Positions 53,675 to 63,665 of a stretch of 64,000 nt of DNA are shown one piece after another. Position numbers and translations under genes: made by a program. Positions within the stretch are counted from its first letter, which is position 1, and each line of letters begins with the position of its first letter. Origin of the DNA: Actinomycetota bacterium (GTDB lineage: Bacteria; Actinomycetota; Thermoleophilia; Gaiellales; Gaiellaceae); assembly GCA_003139545.1 (NCBI GenBank), contig PLJC01000018.1, positions 208,828 to 272,827 on the forward strand, read 5' to 3'. The notes beneath the pieces were generated by a model. It ran no database searches, was not told where the DNA came from, and saw only the letters and a list, made by a program, of their open reading frames with translations.

Positions 53675-54474
53675 CCAATCTCATTTCCCGCGTCGTCGTG
53701 AGCGTCGTTGGCCTCCCGGTCGTGCTGGGCATCGTCTGGCTGGGCGGCTGGTGGCTGTACGTCCTCGTTCTGCTCGCGAGCCTCGTCGCAGTCCACGAGT
53801 TCGTCACCGTCGCCAGGCCGCTGCGGCCGCTCGCGCCGGCGATCTATCTCGGCGTCGCGCTGGCCCTCACCGTGGCGGAGACGAACGGGCTCGCCTGGAT
53901 GCTCGGCGGCCTGCTCGCGACGTTCCTGTTCGCGTTCGCCGCGAGCGCGCTCGCGAGGACGCGCGCGCCGTCGACGGTCGCGATCGGCGCCACCGTGCTC
54001 GGGGCCGCCTGGATCGGGTTCGGGCTGGGCTTTCTGCTTCTCCTGCGTCATCCGCACGATCACGGACGGCTGCTCGCGTTCACCGTCCTCCTCACCGTGT
54101 GGGCGAACGACACGCTCGCGTACTTCGGCGGCCGGCTGATCGGACGGCACAAGCTCGCGCCGACGCTTTCGCCCGGGAAGACGTGGGAGGGGTTCGTCAT
54201 TGGCGGACTCGCCGGCATCTTCGTCTCGTTCGTCGCGCTGTACGACACGCGCCACACGTACCTCAACGTCTGGCAGTCGGTCGTGCTTGGCGCCGTCGTC
54301 GTGCTCGCCTCCGTGGCCGGGGACTTGTTCGAGTCGATGCTGAAGCGCGACATGCAGGTCAAGGACACGGGACGGCTGCTCGGCGGCCACGGCGGCATCC
54401 TCGACCGCGTGGACGCGCTGCTGTTTGCCGCACCGGCGGCGTACTTCCTCCTGCTCGGGCTCGGGCATGCATGA
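53671..54474 (+). CDS. cdsA: Phosphatidate cytidylyltransferase
   Basis: Makes CDP-diacylglycerol from phosphatidate and CTP. 267 residues with about eight membrane segments and the signature region PTLSPGKTWEGFVIGGLAGI plus KDTGRLLGGHGGILDRVDAL (metal-binding Asp). ATG overlaps the uppS stop (ATGA). It uses CTP and its UMP precursor line (pyrH, pyrG) is also encoded here. Confidence 0.94.
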   Translation: MTNLISRVVVSVVGLPVVLGIVWLGGWWLYVLVLLASLVAVHEFVTVARPLRPLAPAIYLGVALALTVAETNGLAWMLGGLLATFLFAFAASALARTRAPSTVAIGATVLGAAWIGFGLGFLLLLRHPHDHGRLLAFTVLLTVWANDTLAYFGGRLIGRHKLAPTLSPGKTWEGFVIGGLAGIFVSFVALYDTRHTYLNVWQSVVLGAVVVLASVAGDLFESMLKRDMQVKDTGRLLGGHGGILDRVDALLFAAPAAYFLLLGLGHA

Positions 54475-54480
54475 GGCCCC

Positions 54481-54486
54481 TACACT
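54481..54486 (+). promoter_or_regulatory. -10 element (TACACT) of dxr
   Basis: TACACT 6 nt before GTG 54493, in the 18-bp gap after cdsA. No ribosome binding site. Confidence 0.45.
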
Positions 54487-54492
54487 GACTTC

Positions 54493-55539
54493 GTGAAGCG
54501 CGTCGCTCTCCTCGGCGCGACGGGGTCGATCGGGCGCCAAGCGATCGAGATCGTCGAGGCTCAACCGGAGCTCGAGCTCTGTGCCGCGGCCTCCGGCTCC
54601 TCGCCGCTGGACGACGTCGACGCGCCGTTCAAGCAGGTCGGCGGCGACCTCACCGAGCTCCTCGACCAGGCCGACCCGGACGTCGTCCTCAACGCGGTCG
54701 TCGGTTTCGCCGGCGTGCACGCGACGCTGTGGACGCTCGAACACGGCGTCGACCTCGCGCTCGCGAACAAGGAGAGCCTCGTCGCAGCCGGCGATCTGGC
54801 GCTCGACGCGCAACGGCGCGGCGGCGGGCGGATCCTCCCGGTCGACAGCGAGCACTCGGCCCTCTTCCAGTGCCTCGAGGGTCGTGAGCCGGAACAGGTC
54901 GACTCACTCGTCCTCACCGGATCGGGCGGGCCGTTTCGCGGTCGCACCCGCGACGAGCTCACGGCGGTGACGCCGGAGGAGGCCCTCGCGCATCCCACGT
55001 GGCGCATGGGGCCGAAGATCACCGTCGACTCGGCGACGCTGGCGAACAAAGGGCTCGAGCTGATCGAGGCGCACTTCCTGTTCGCCGTTCCGTATGAGCG
55101 CATCGAGGTCGTCCTGCAGCCGACGTCGATCGTGCACTCGCTCGTGCGCTTCCGCGACGGCGCGGCACTCGCGCATCTCGGCTACCCCGACATGCGCGCG
55201 CCCATCTCGTATGCGCTCACGTATCCGGAGCGCGCGGCGACGCCGCTTGCCCCGCTCGACCTCACGTCGCTCTCCCTCGTCTTCGAGGAACCGGATGTCG
55301 AGACGTTCCCGATGCTCGCGCTCGCGCGCGAAGCGGGGGAGAAGGGTGGAACCTATCCCTGTGTCTTCAACGCCGCGAACGAGGTCGGCGTGGCCGCGTT
55401 CCTCGAGGGCCGGCTGCCGTTCCTCGCGATCGCGGAGATCGTCGCGGACGCCCTCGAGCGCGCCGACGGAGCGCCTGCGCGCGACCTCGCCGACCTGGTG
55501 GAGGCTGATCGCGCAGCGCGCGCGATCCCCGTCGCATGA
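54493..55539 (+). CDS. dxr: 1-deoxy-D-xylulose 5-phosphate reductoisomerase
   Basis: Second enzyme of the MEP isoprenoid pathway, NADPH-dependent. 348 residues; N-terminal Rossmann LLGATGSIGRQAIEIVEAQP, the LANKESLVAAGDLA motif, PVDSEHSALFQCLEG (metal-binding residues), TGSGGPFRG and WRMGPKITVDSATLANKGLE. C-terminal domain is complete. The shorter N-terminal NADPH region (fewer residues between LGATGSIG and the LANKES block than E. coli) may still be functional. Confidence 0.95.
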   Translation: MKRVALLGATGSIGRQAIEIVEAQPELELCAAASGSSPLDDVDAPFKQVGGDLTELLDQADPDVVLNAVVGFAGVHATLWTLEHGVDLALANKESLVAAGDLALDAQRRGGGRILPVDSEHSALFQCLEGREPEQVDSLVLTGSGGPFRGRTRDELTAVTPEEALAHPTWRMGPKITVDSATLANKGLELIEAHFLFAVPYERIEVVLQPTSIVHSLVRFRDGAALAHLGYPDMRAPISYALTYPERAATPLAPLDLTSLSLVFEEPDVETFPMLALAREAGEKGGTYPCVFNAANEVGVAAFLEGRLPFLAIAEIVADALERADGAPARDLADLVEADRAARAIPVA

Positions 55540-56765
55540 TCTGGGTCACCGTCATCCTCGGCCTCGTGCTGCTCGTATTCCTGCACGAGCTCGGGCACTT
55601 CACGGTCGCGCTCGCTGTGGGCATGCGGCCGCGAGCGTTCTACATCGGGTTCCCGCCCGCGGTCGCGAAGATCAAGCGGAAGGGGATCGAGTACGGCATC
55701 GGGGCAATCCCGCTCGGCGGTTACGTCCGCATCCCCGGCATGCATCGTCCGGCAGGAAGCGACCTCGAAGCGTTCATGGGGCCGGCGCTGCACGAGGACG
55801 CGTCGCTCGCGCCTGTCATGCAGAAGGTGCGCCGCTTCCTCGACGCCGATGACCTCGAAGGCGCGCGGGCACACATTCCCGAGCTACGACAGGCTGTCGA
55901 GCAGGCGGAGCTCACCAAGGCCGCGCGCCGGTCCGCGAATCGCGCGCTGCGCGAGGTGGACGAGGGAACGAGCTCCGACGCGTACTGGCGGCAGGCGACC
56001 TGGAAGCGGATCGCCGTCATCGCCGCCGGCCCGCTCGCGAACGTGGTCGTGGCCTTCGTCATCTTCACTGCGGTGTACGCGACCGGTGCGCCGAGCTCGC
56101 AGCCGACCAACGAGGTCGCAGCCGTCACCGCCCACACGCCGGCGGCGGCTGCTGGGCTCCAGGCAGGCGACCATGTCGTCGCCGTCGACGGCAAGCGGGC
56201 GACGACGTTCGACACCGTCTCGCGTCTCATTCGGAGCAGCCACGGCCGAGCGATCACCGTCACTGTGGACCGCGGCGGGCACACGATCACCCTCGGGCCG
56301 CGGAAGACGATTCGCCTTCAGGGCCGTTGGATCTGGGGCTTCGAGCCGGCGGCGAAGCTCGTGACGTATTCGCTGGCCCACAGCGCGAGCCGGGGCGCAT
56401 CGGACTGCTGGACGGTCGTCACCGGCACCTTCAGCGCCTTCGGCTCCCTCTTTCACAGCCACGGCCAGACACAGCTGACGAGCACCGTCGGCATCGTCCG
56501 GATCTCGGCCGCCGCGCTGAAGGTCGGATTCAACTACTACCTCCAGATCGTCGGTCTCGTGAGCATGTCGCTCGCGCTGCTCAACCTGCTGCCGCTGCTG
56601 CCGCTCGATGGCGGCCACATCCTCTTCTCGATCATCGAGGGGGTGCGCCGCCGCGCGCTCGCCCGTGAGGTGTACGAGCGCGTGTCCGTGATCGGCTTTG
56701 CTCTGATTATCTTGATCTGGGTAATCGCGCTTCAGCACGACCTCGGTGGGAATGCGCCTGGCTAA
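55536..56765 (+). CDS. rseP: M50 site-2 protease (RseP/MmpA-like)
   Basis: Membrane metalloprotease that cleaves transmembrane substrates such as anti-sigma factors. 409 residues: zinc motif in LHELGHFTVALAVGM, GGYVRIPGM, a central PDZ-like region (AAGLQAGDHVVAVDGKRATT), and LLPLLPLDGGHILFSIIEGV with the third zinc ligand. Between GGYVRIPG and WKRIAVIAAGPLANV lies an extra mostly helical stretch of about 75 residues, longer than in E. coli RseP. ATG overlaps the dxr stop. Confidence 0.92.
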   Translation: MIWVTVILGLVLLVFLHELGHFTVALAVGMRPRAFYIGFPPAVAKIKRKGIEYGIGAIPLGGYVRIPGMHRPAGSDLEAFMGPALHEDASLAPVMQKVRRFLDADDLEGARAHIPELRQAVEQAELTKAARRSANRALREVDEGTSSDAYWRQATWKRIAVIAAGPLANVVVAFVIFTAVYATGAPSSQPTNEVAAVTAHTPAAAAGLQAGDHVVAVDGKRATTFDTVSRLIRSSHGRAITVTVDRGGHTITLGPRKTIRLQGRWIWGFEPAAKLVTYSLAHSASRGASDCWTVVTGTFSAFGSLFHSHGQTQLTSTVGIVRISAAALKVGFNYYLQIVGLVSMSLALLNLLPLLPLDGGHILFSIIEGVRRRALAREVYERVSVIGFALIILIWVIALQHDLGGNAPG

Positions 56766-56768
56766 ACT
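56763..56768 (+). promoter_or_regulatory. -10 element (TAAACT) of ispG
   Basis: TAAACT, beginning within the rseP stop codon and ending 8 nt before ATG 56777. No ribosome binding site. Confidence 0.4.
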
Positions 56769-56776
56769 GGCCTGAG

Positions 56777-57910
56777 ATGGCCAGCACACGGCAGATCTCG
56801 GTCGGCGGCGTGAAGATCGGCGGCGGCGCGCCCATTGTCGTCCAGTCGATGACGACGACGAAGACGCACGACGTGCCGGCGACGACCGCACAGATCGCCG
56901 AGCTCGTCTCGGCCGGCTGCGAGATCGTGCGCGTGGCGGTGCCGAAGACCGAGGACGCCGAGGCGCTCGGCAAGATCGTCCGCTTCTCGCCGGTGCCGAT
57001 CATCGCCGACATCCACTTCAACGCTTCCCTGGCTCTGAAGGCGATCGAGCAGGGCGTCGCCGCCGTCCGCATCAACCCGGGCAACATCGGCGGGCCGGAC
57101 AAGGTGGCCGAGGTCGTTCGCGCGGCGAAGGCGAAGGGCATCCCGATGCGGATCGGCGCGAACTCCGGCTCGCTACCGAAGCATCTCGAGGACATCGCGC
57201 ATCGCGACCAGGCGGAAGCGCTCATGGAGGCAGCCCTCGAGGAGGTGCGCCTACTCGAGTCGCTCGACTACTACGACTTCAAGATCTCGGTCAAGTCGAG
57301 CCACGTGCCGACGATGATCCGCGCGTACCGCATGCTCGCCGAGCGCGTCCCTTATCCGCTCCATCTCGGTGTCACCGAGGCGGGGACAGTCTTCAGCGGC
57401 TCGATCAAGAGCGCGGTCGGCATCGGCACGCTGCTCGCCGAGGGGATCGGAGACACGATCCGCGTCTCGCTGTCCGCCGACCCGGTCGAGGAGCCGAAGA
57501 CGGCGTTCGAGATCCTCAAGGCGCTCGGGCTCCGCGAGCGAGGGCCGGTGATGATCGCCTGCCCGTCATGCGGTCGCGACAACGTCGGCGTGCACACGCT
57601 CGCCGAAGAGGTGGAAGCGCGGCTGGCGAACTATCCGCAGGCGTTCGAGGTCGCTGTCCTCGGCTGCGCCGTGAACGGTCCGGGGGAGAGCGGCGACGCC
57701 GACTTCGGGATCGCGGGCGGCCGCGACGTCGGTTTCATCTACGCACACGGGCACGTGCTGAAGAAAGTGTCGTCCGACATCCTCATCGAGGAGCTGTTCT
57801 TCGAGATCGACAAGTGGATCGCGGAGGGAATGCATCGCCCGAAGCGCCTGAAGATGGCGAAGCCGGCCGCGCTTGCGATGGCCGAAGCCTCGCTCATTCC
57901 CCTCGAGTAG
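56777..57910 (+). CDS. ispG: 4-hydroxy-3-methylbut-2-en-1-yl diphosphate synthase
   Basis: Sixth step of the MEP pathway; [4Fe-4S] enzyme. 377 residues: VGGVKIGGGAPIVVQSMTTT, IADIHFNASLALKAIEQGVA, RINPGNIGG and the cluster-binding Cys residues in IACPSCGRDN and VLGCAVNGPGESGDADFG. Together with dxr it shows that this organism makes isoprenoids by MEP; uppS uses the products. ATG follows TAAACT. Confidence 0.96.
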   Translation: MASTRQISVGGVKIGGGAPIVVQSMTTTKTHDVPATTAQIAELVSAGCEIVRVAVPKTEDAEALGKIVRFSPVPIIADIHFNASLALKAIEQGVAAVRINPGNIGGPDKVAEVVRAAKAKGIPMRIGANSGSLPKHLEDIAHRDQAEALMEAALEEVRLLESLDYYDFKISVKSSHVPTMIRAYRMLAERVPYPLHLGVTEAGTVFSGSIKSAVGIGTLLAEGIGDTIRVSLSADPVEEPKTAFEILKALGLRERGPVMIACPSCGRDNVGVHTLAEEVEARLANYPQAFEVAVLGCAVNGPGESGDADFGIAGGRDVGFIYAHGHVLKKVSSDILIEELFFEIDKWIAEGMHRPKRLKMAKPAALAMAEASLIPLE

Positions 57911-57926
57911 TCTGCCCGGACAACGC

Positions 57927-59585
57927 ATGATCTTCCGGGCCTCACAGCTCTTTCTCCCGACGCTGCGCGACGATCCCGCGGACGCGGACGCGGTCTCGCA
58001 CAAGCTCCTCGTGCGCGGCGGGTTCATCCGCCAGGTCAGCGCGGGCCTGTGGACGTTCATGCCGCTCGGCTGGCGCGTCCACCGCAAGGTCGAGCAGATC
58101 GTCCGCGAGGAGATGGACGCGATCGGCGGGCAGGAGATCCTCATGCCGCTCCTCACGCCGATCGAGCTGTGGGAGACGACAGGGCGCGCCAATGCCGCGA
58201 ACTTTGCTTTCCGCGTGGAGGGCCATCCCTACCTCCTTGCGCCCACACACGAGGAGACCGTCACGTTCCACGCGCGCGAAATCCAGTCGTACAAGCAGCT
58301 GCCGCAGCTCTGGTACCACTTCTCCGTCAAGGACCGCGAAGAGCCGCGCCCGCGCGGCGGCCTCCTCCGGGTCCGCGAGTTCATCATGAAGGACGGCTAC
58401 TCGTTCGACCGCGACGACGAGGGCGTGAAGCGGAGCTTCGAAGCGAACCGCGAGGCGTACAAGAAGATCTTCGCCCGCTGCGAGCTCGAGGCGTACGACG
58501 TTCAGGCCGAGAGTGGGGTCATGGGCGGGAAGTTCAGCGTCGACTTCCTCGCGCCCTCGGGCTCGGGCGAGAACGTCCTCGTCCGATGCGAGAACGGCGA
58601 CTACGCGGCGGACGGTGACATCGCGCAGGCGGTCCCGCACGTGCCGACGTTCCCCGAGACGCTCGTCTCGGCGGAGGAGGTCGTCACGCCCGGGATCACG
58701 ACGTGCGAGTCGCTCGCCGACTTCCTCGGCATCGACGTCGCGGCGACGTCGAAGGCGATGCCCGTGACGAAGCCCGACGGATCGGTCGTGCTCGCGCTCG
58801 TGCGCGGCGACGACCGCCTGAGCGAGATGAAGCTGTATGACGCGCTGCCCGGCGCGTCGCGTCCGTCCACGGACGAGGAGATCCGCGCCGCGTTCGGCGC
58901 GAGCGGCGGTTCGCTCGGCCCGGTGGGCTTCTCCGGCGAGGTGATCGCGGACGAGACCCTGCGCGACGGTCAGTTCGTCGCCGGCGCGAACAAGGACGGC
59001 GTCCATCTCCGTGGTGTCCAGGCCGGGCGCGACTTCACGCCGCGCTTCGCTGACCTGCGCGAGCCGAAGGAGGGCGACCGCTGCCCGCTCGACGGCGGCC
59101 ACCTCAATTTTCAGACGGCCGTCGAGGTCGGCCACATCTTCAACTTCGGCAGCTTCTACTCGAAGCCGCTCGAAGCGACGTTCCTCGACGAGGACGGACA
59201 GGAGAAGCCGCTGCTCGGCGGCAGCTATGGCATCGGGCCCGGCCGCGTCATGGCGGCGATCGTCGAGCAACACAACGACGACAACGGGATCGTGTGGCCG
59301 GCGTCGGTCGCGCCGTACGACGTGCACGTGGTCGCGCTTCCCGGCGCCGAGGAGATCGCGGAACAGGCCGCGGAGGCGCTGTCGGCGCTGGGAAAGGACG
59401 TGCTGCTCGACGACCGCGACCAGCGCGCCGGGGAGAAGTTCGCCGACGCCGACCTCATCGGCTGCCCAATGCGCATCACGGCGGGGAAGAAGAGCCTCGA
59501 GGACGGCAAGGTGGACGTCCGCGACCGCGCCACCGGCGAGGAGCGGCGGTTAAGCGTCGCCGATCTCGGCAAGGAGGCTTGGTGA
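57927..59585 (+). CDS. proS: Prolyl-tRNA synthetase, bacterial type with editing insertion
   Basis: Charges tRNA-Pro and edits Ala-tRNA-Pro. 552 residues: SQLFLPTLRDDPADADAVSH, class II motif 2 LYQIQTKFRDE equivalent LWYHFSVKDREEPRPRGGLL and REFIMKDGYSFD, an INS editing domain at about 220-390 (ADFLGIDVAATSKAMPVT), motif 3 GGSYGIGPGRVMAAIVEQHN and a C-terminal anticodon domain. ATG 57927 fixed by the MIFRASQLF start. The stop overlaps the XRE gene start. Confidence 0.96.
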   Translation: MIFRASQLFLPTLRDDPADADAVSHKLLVRGGFIRQVSAGLWTFMPLGWRVHRKVEQIVREEMDAIGGQEILMPLLTPIELWETTGRANAANFAFRVEGHPYLLAPTHEETVTFHAREIQSYKQLPQLWYHFSVKDREEPRPRGGLLRVREFIMKDGYSFDRDDEGVKRSFEANREAYKKIFARCELEAYDVQAESGVMGGKFSVDFLAPSGSGENVLVRCENGDYAADGDIAQAVPHVPTFPETLVSAEEVVTPGITTCESLADFLGIDVAATSKAMPVTKPDGSVVLALVRGDDRLSEMKLYDALPGASRPSTDEEIRAAFGASGGSLGPVGFSGEVIADETLRDGQFVAGANKDGVHLRGVQAGRDFTPRFADLREPKEGDRCPLDGGHLNFQTAVEVGHIFNFGSFYSKPLEATFLDEDGQEKPLLGGSYGIGPGRVMAAIVEQHNDDNGIVWPASVAPYDVHVVALPGAEEIAEQAAEALSALGKDVLLDDRDQRAGEKFADADLIGCPMRITAGKKSLEDGKVDVRDRATGEERRLSVADLGKEAW

Positions 59586-59881
59586 TGGCTCGCAAGAGGC
59601 GCTTCAGCGAGGAGCCGTTCGGCGCGACGGTGGAGTCGCTCATGAACGAGGTCGGGGTGACCTACCGTGAGCTCGCGGCCAAGACGGGGCTCTCCGCCGG
59701 CTATCTCAACCATCTCGTCCACGGCAACCGCCCGGTCCCGTCGAACGACGTCGTGCGGACGCTCGCAGACGCCCTCGACGTCGAGGCGGAGCACTTCCGC
59801 GAGTTCCGGCTGCGCGCGATCACCGAGCGGCTCGAAGCGATGCCCGAGATGATCGACCGGCTCTACCGACGGCTGTCGTAA
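59585..59881 (+). CDS. XRE-type small DNA-binding protein
   Basis: 98 residues: a helix-turn-helix of the Cro/CI type (VTYRELAAKTGLSAGYLNHL, then VHGNRPVPSNDVVRTLADAL) followed by a short C-terminal helix region ending EMIDRLYRRLS. It overlaps the proS stop, so it is co-transcribed with proS. The regulated genes are unknown; a housekeeping regulator next to a tRNA synthetase is unusual but such pairs exist. Confidence 0.85.
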   Translation: MARKRRFSEEPFGATVESLMNEVGVTYRELAAKTGLSAGYLNHLVHGNRPVPSNDVVRTLADALDVEAEHFREFRLRAITERLEAMPEMIDRLYRRLS

Positions 59882-59974
59882 AGCCTTCGTAAGACGGGTT
59901 TCGGCGGGGCAGGTGCCGTCCAGGTGCCTCCGTAGAGTGTTGGAGCAAGCCGACGCACGCCGGAAGGAGTTCCC

Positions 59975-61366
59975 GTGAAGAACCTTCGCCCAGGACTTCG
60001 CATGCTCGTCATCGTTGGCGCGGCGATTCTCGCCGCCGCCGGCTTCGCCGCCGTGGGCGGCGCGAAGACCACCGCCGGCACTCCGCCGTCGAACACAGCA
60101 GCGCCCGTGATCTCCGGAAGCGCGGAGCAGGGCAAGACGCTGTCGACGTCGAGCGGTAGCTGGAGCGGAACCACGCCGATGACGTACACGTACCAGTGGC
60201 AGCGCTGCGATAGCGCGGGCACGAGCTGCGCGAACATCGCCGGTGCGACCGCGCAGACGTACACCGTCGTGCAGGCAGACGTGTCGCACAAGCTCGTCGC
60301 CGTCGTCACCGCCCACAACTCCGCCGGGACCGGGTCCAAGCCGTCCGCGCCCACCGCTGTCGTGACCGGCGCGACGCCGCCGTCCAACACCGTGCAGCCG
60401 ACGATCACGGGGTCGGCCGCAGTCGGATGGACACTGAGCGCGTCGACCGGAACCTGGAGCGGGACCGCGCCGATCACGTACACGTACATCTGGCGCCGCT
60501 GCGCGACGACCGGCGCATCGTGCGTCGCCATCTCCGGGGGAACCGCGAGGACGTACCAGCTGACGAACGCCGACGCCGGTCACACGATCAGGGTCGCCGT
60601 GACGGCGACCAACGTCGGCGGATCCGGTCAGGCCACGTCGAATGCCACGAACACCGTCGCGGTCACCGCGCCGGGCAATACGACGGCGCCCGCGATCACG
60701 GGTACACCGACGCAGGGCCAGACGCTGACCGTCACCTCGGGCGAATGGATCGGTGCCACACCGATCACGTATACGTACGCATGGCAGCGGTGCGACGCGA
60801 ACGGGAACAACTGCGCCGCGATCGCAAGCGCGACGAAGACGACGTTCGTCCTCGTAGCGGCCGACGCCGGCCACGAGGTCCGCGCGACGGTCACGGCGTC
60901 GAACAGCGCCGGGAAGACGTCGGCGAACTCGAACCTCGTCGGCCCGGTCGGCTCGACCACGCCTCCTCCTCCGTCGGGGACGACGAAGCTTCCGAACGGC
61001 GAGACGTCCATCCAGGCCTCGAGCGTCCCCGACACGGACCGGCTCACGGTCTCGTCGGTCAAGTTCAGCCCGTCGGTCATCACCGGCCGGGCGCCCGTGA
61101 CGGTGACCTTCAAGATCATCGAGAACAACAAGTACGACGTCTCCGGAGCGCTCGTCTACGTGCTCGGGCTGCCGTACAGCTGGGCGAAGGCGTCCCCGGA
61201 GGCGGCCACCGCAGCCGACGGCACAGTGACGCTCACCATCACGCCGACGGCGAAGGCCCCGAAGCGTGGCTCGCTCGTGCTCTTCGTTCGGGCGCGGACG
61301 CCGAGCGGCAGCCTGCTCGCCGGCTCGTCGACCAGACGTTTGGTGCAGGTTCTTATGCGGCCGTGA
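59975..61366 (+). CDS. Secreted protein with three Ig-like repeats
   Basis: 463 residues: a signal/anchor segment (LGMLVIVGAAILAAAGFAAV-type, from residue about 8), then three tandem domains of roughly 95 residues, each with PSNTxxPxIxGxAxxGxTLxxSxGxW, TYTYxWQRC and a second Cys (the WQRC ... C pair is repeated in every unit). The unit is a common export module in Thermoleophilia. The C-terminal 130 residues form a different beta domain (DRLTVSSVKFSPSVITGRAP). GTG start has GGAAGGAG upstream. Extracellular adhesion or envelope role is inferred. Confidence 0.78.
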   Translation: MKNLRPGLRMLVIVGAAILAAAGFAAVGGAKTTAGTPPSNTAAPVISGSAEQGKTLSTSSGSWSGTTPMTYTYQWQRCDSAGTSCANIAGATAQTYTVVQADVSHKLVAVVTAHNSAGTGSKPSAPTAVVTGATPPSNTVQPTITGSAAVGWTLSASTGTWSGTAPITYTYIWRRCATTGASCVAISGGTARTYQLTNADAGHTIRVAVTATNVGGSGQATSNATNTVAVTAPGNTTAPAITGTPTQGQTLTVTSGEWIGATPITYTYAWQRCDANGNNCAAIASATKTTFVLVAADAGHEVRATVTASNSAGKTSANSNLVGPVGSTTPPPPSGTTKLPNGETSIQASSVPDTDRLTVSSVKFSPSVITGRAPVTVTFKIIENNKYDVSGALVYVLGLPYSWAKASPEAATAADGTVTLTITPTAKAPKRGSLVLFVRARTPSGSLLAGSSTRRLVQVLMRP

Positions 61367-62806
61367 TCAGTCGATCTTGAAGGCCGCGTGCTTGATCTGG
61401 GTGTACTCCTCCATGGAGTAGATGGACATGTCCTTGCCGTAGCCGGACTGTTTGTAGCCGCCGTGCGGCATCTCGGACGTGATGGGCAGCAGGTGGTCGT
61501 TCACCCAGACGGTGCCGTACTGCAGGCGCCGAACGGCGTTCATCGCGCGGCCGACGTCCCGCGTCCACACCGAGGCGGCGAGGCCGTAGCGGACGTCGTT
61601 GGCCCAGGCGATCGCCTGGTCGTCGTCGGCGAAGCGCTGCACGGTGACGACCGGCCCGAACACCTCGTTCTGGACGATCTCGTCCGTCTGCTTCACGTCC
61701 ACGACGACGGTCGGCTGCACGAAGAAGCCGCGGTCGCCGTTCGTGCCGCCGCCGGTGAGGACGGTCGCGCCCTTCGCGCGCTCGAGGAAGCCGAGGATGC
61801 GCTCCTGCTGCGCCTGCGAGATGACCGAGCCCATCTCGATCTCGTCGCTCTCGAACGGATCGCCGACCTTGAGCGACTCGACCTGCGGCACGAGCGCCTC
61901 GAGCAGCCGGTCGTAGATCTTCGGGCCTGCGATGACGCGTGAGCCGGCGGTGCAGTCCTGCCCCGAGTTCCAGTACCCGCCGAGGCGGATGCCGGCGGCG
62001 ACCGCCTCCGGGTCGGCGTCGTCGAAGACGACCATCGGCGCCTTGCCGCCAAGCTCGAGGTGGACGCGCTTGAGCGTGTCGGCCGCGTTGCGCGCGATGG
62101 CCTTGCCGGTCGAGACGTCGCCCGTCAGCGACACGAGGCGAACGTCGGGATGCGCGACGAGGCGCTCGCCGACGGGGACGCCGTCGCCGGTGACGACGCT
62201 CAGGACGCCGGCGGGGAGCACGTCCTGCGCGAGCTGCGCGAAGCGCAGCAGCGACAAAGGCGTCTGCTCGGAGGGCTTCAGGATCTGGACGTTGCCGGCG
62301 GCGAGCGCGGGCCCCATCTTCCAGACGGCCATCATCAGGGGGTAGTTCCACGGACAGATGCCGCCGACGATGCCGAGCGGTTCGCGCCGGATCATCGACG
62401 TGTAACCGGCGATGTACTCGCCCGCCGACTGTCCTTCGAGATGGCGCGCGGCGCCGGCGAAGAAGCGCAGGTTGTCGGCCGAGAACGGCATCTCGTCGCG
62501 CGACGCCATCAGCGGCTTGCCGACGTTCCGCGACTCGAGCTGCGCCAGCTCCTCGGCGTTCTCCTCGAGCACGTCGGCGAGCTTGTGCAGGAGCTCGGAG
62601 CGCTCCTTCGGCGTCGTGTCGAGCCACGCCGGCAGCGCCTCCTTCGCAGCGGAGACGGCGCGGTCGACGTCCGCGGCGCCGCAGCGCGGGACGGCGGCGA
62701 TCGTCTCGCCCGTGGCGGGGTTGATGACCTCCATCGTCTCGCCGGACGCGGCATCGACCCACTCGCCGCCGATGAAGCACTTGTAGCTCGTGGTCGTGGT
62801 GCTCAT
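61367..62806 (-). CDS. Aldehyde dehydrogenase, gamma-aminobutyraldehyde type
   Basis: 479 residues of the ALDH superfamily: NAD-binding block [20 protein letters not shown], catalytic Glu in [17 protein letters not shown], catalytic Cys in [20 protein letters not shown], and [20 protein letters not shown]. The GQDCTA context resembles E. coli PatD/YdcW. Association with polyamine-type ABC permeases supports a putrescine-degradation role (aminobutyraldehyde to GABA), but betaine aldehyde is also possible. AGGAGG precedes the ATG. Its stop abuts that of the Ig-like gene. Confidence 0.9.
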   Translation of the reverse strand: MSTTTTSYKCFIGGEWVDAASGETMEVINPATGETIAAVPRCGAADVDRAVSAAKEALPAWLDTTPKERSELLHKLADVLEENAEELAQLESRNVGKPLMASRDEMPFSADNLRFFAGAARHLEGQSAGEYIAGYTSMIRREPLGIVGGICPWNYPLMMAVWKMGPALAAGNVQILKPSEQTPLSLLRFAQLAQDVLPAGVLSVVTGDGVPVGERLVAHPDVRLVSLTGDVSTGKAIARNAADTLKRVHLELGGKAPMVVFDDADPEAVAAGIRLGGYWNSGQDCTAGSRVIAGPKIYDRLLEALVPQVESLKVGDPFESDEIEMGSVISQAQQERILGFLERAKGATVLTGGGTNGDRGFFVQPTVVVDVKQTDEIVQNEVFGPVVTVQRFADDDQAIAWANDVRYGLAASVWTRDVGRAMNAVRRLQYGTVWVNDHLLPITSEMPHGGYKQSGYGKDMSIYSMEEYTQIKHAAFKID

Positions 62807-62819
62807 GCGTGCCTCCTGT

Positions 62820-63665
62820 TCAGACGGCGGTGATCTGCGCCGACTCTACGGCTTCCGTGACGTTCCCGGCGGTGCGTCGAAGCACGCCGGTGTCGCGCAT
62901 CAGCCGCTGCGCAAGCAGAACCGGGATCGCGGTCACCACGATCATCGTGAATGCGATCACGTTCACGACCGGAAGCTGCTGGCCGAGCCGGATGTACCCG
63001 AGGATGAGAAGCGGGATCGTGTTCTGCGCCCCCGCGGTGAACGTCGTGACGATGACCTCGTCGAACGACAGCGCGAACGCGAGCAGACCGCCGGCGACGA
63101 GCGCGGTGGAGAGGACCGGCCACACGACGAAGCGGAACGTCTGCCAGCCGTCAGCGCCGAGATCCTGCGACGCCTCGATGAGCGACGGCGATGCGCGTCG
63201 CAGCCGGGCGAGGACGTTGTTGTAGACGATGACGACGCAGAAGGTGGCATGACCGATCACGATCGTCCACAACGACAGATTGATGTGGCCGGCGATGAAG
63301 GCCGAGCTGAGCGCGATGCCGGTGACGATCCCGGGCAGCGCGATCGGCAGGACGAGCAGGAACGACACCGCCTCGCGTCCGAAGAAGCGGAAGCGGGCGC
63401 CGCCGAACGCCGCGGCGGAGCCGAGCACGAGCGCGATCCCGGTCGCGATCAGGCCGACACGGACGGACAGCCACAACGATGTCCTGACCTCAGCCGTCCA
63501 GGCGGCGTGGAACCAGTGGGTCGTAAAGGCCGGAATCGGCCAGCTCTGCACGTTCGACTTGTTGAAGGCGTAGAGGCAGATGAGCGCGAGCGGAATCCAG
63601 AGGAATAAGATGACGAGCGCCGACCAGACGCCCATCGCGATGCGAGTGCCGCGCCGTTCGCCCAC
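62820..63665 (-). CDS. potC: ABC transporter permease, PotC-like (polyamine/Fe3+ class)
   Basis: 281 residues with six predicted membrane segments and the EAA loop region [20 protein letters not shown], followed by [20 protein letters not shown] and DEVIVT. It resembles PotC of spermidine/putrescine importers. GTG 63665 overlaps the TAG of the upstream permease by one base; the ALDH gene follows 13 nt downstream. Operon order permease-permease-ALDH. Confidence 0.9.
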   Translation of the reverse strand: MGERRGTRIAMGVWSALVILFLWIPLALICLYAFNKSNVQSWPIPAFTTHWFHAAWTAEVRTSLWLSVRVGLIATGIALVLGSAAAFGGARFRFFGREAVSFLLVLPIALPGIVTGIALSSAFIAGHINLSLWTIVIGHATFCVVIVYNNVLARLRRASPSLIEASQDLGADGWQTFRFVVWPVLSTALVAGGLLAFALSFDEVIVTTFTAGAQNTIPLLILGYIRLGQQLPVVNVIAFTMIVVTAIPVLLAQRLMRDTGVLRRTAGNVTEAVESAQITAV

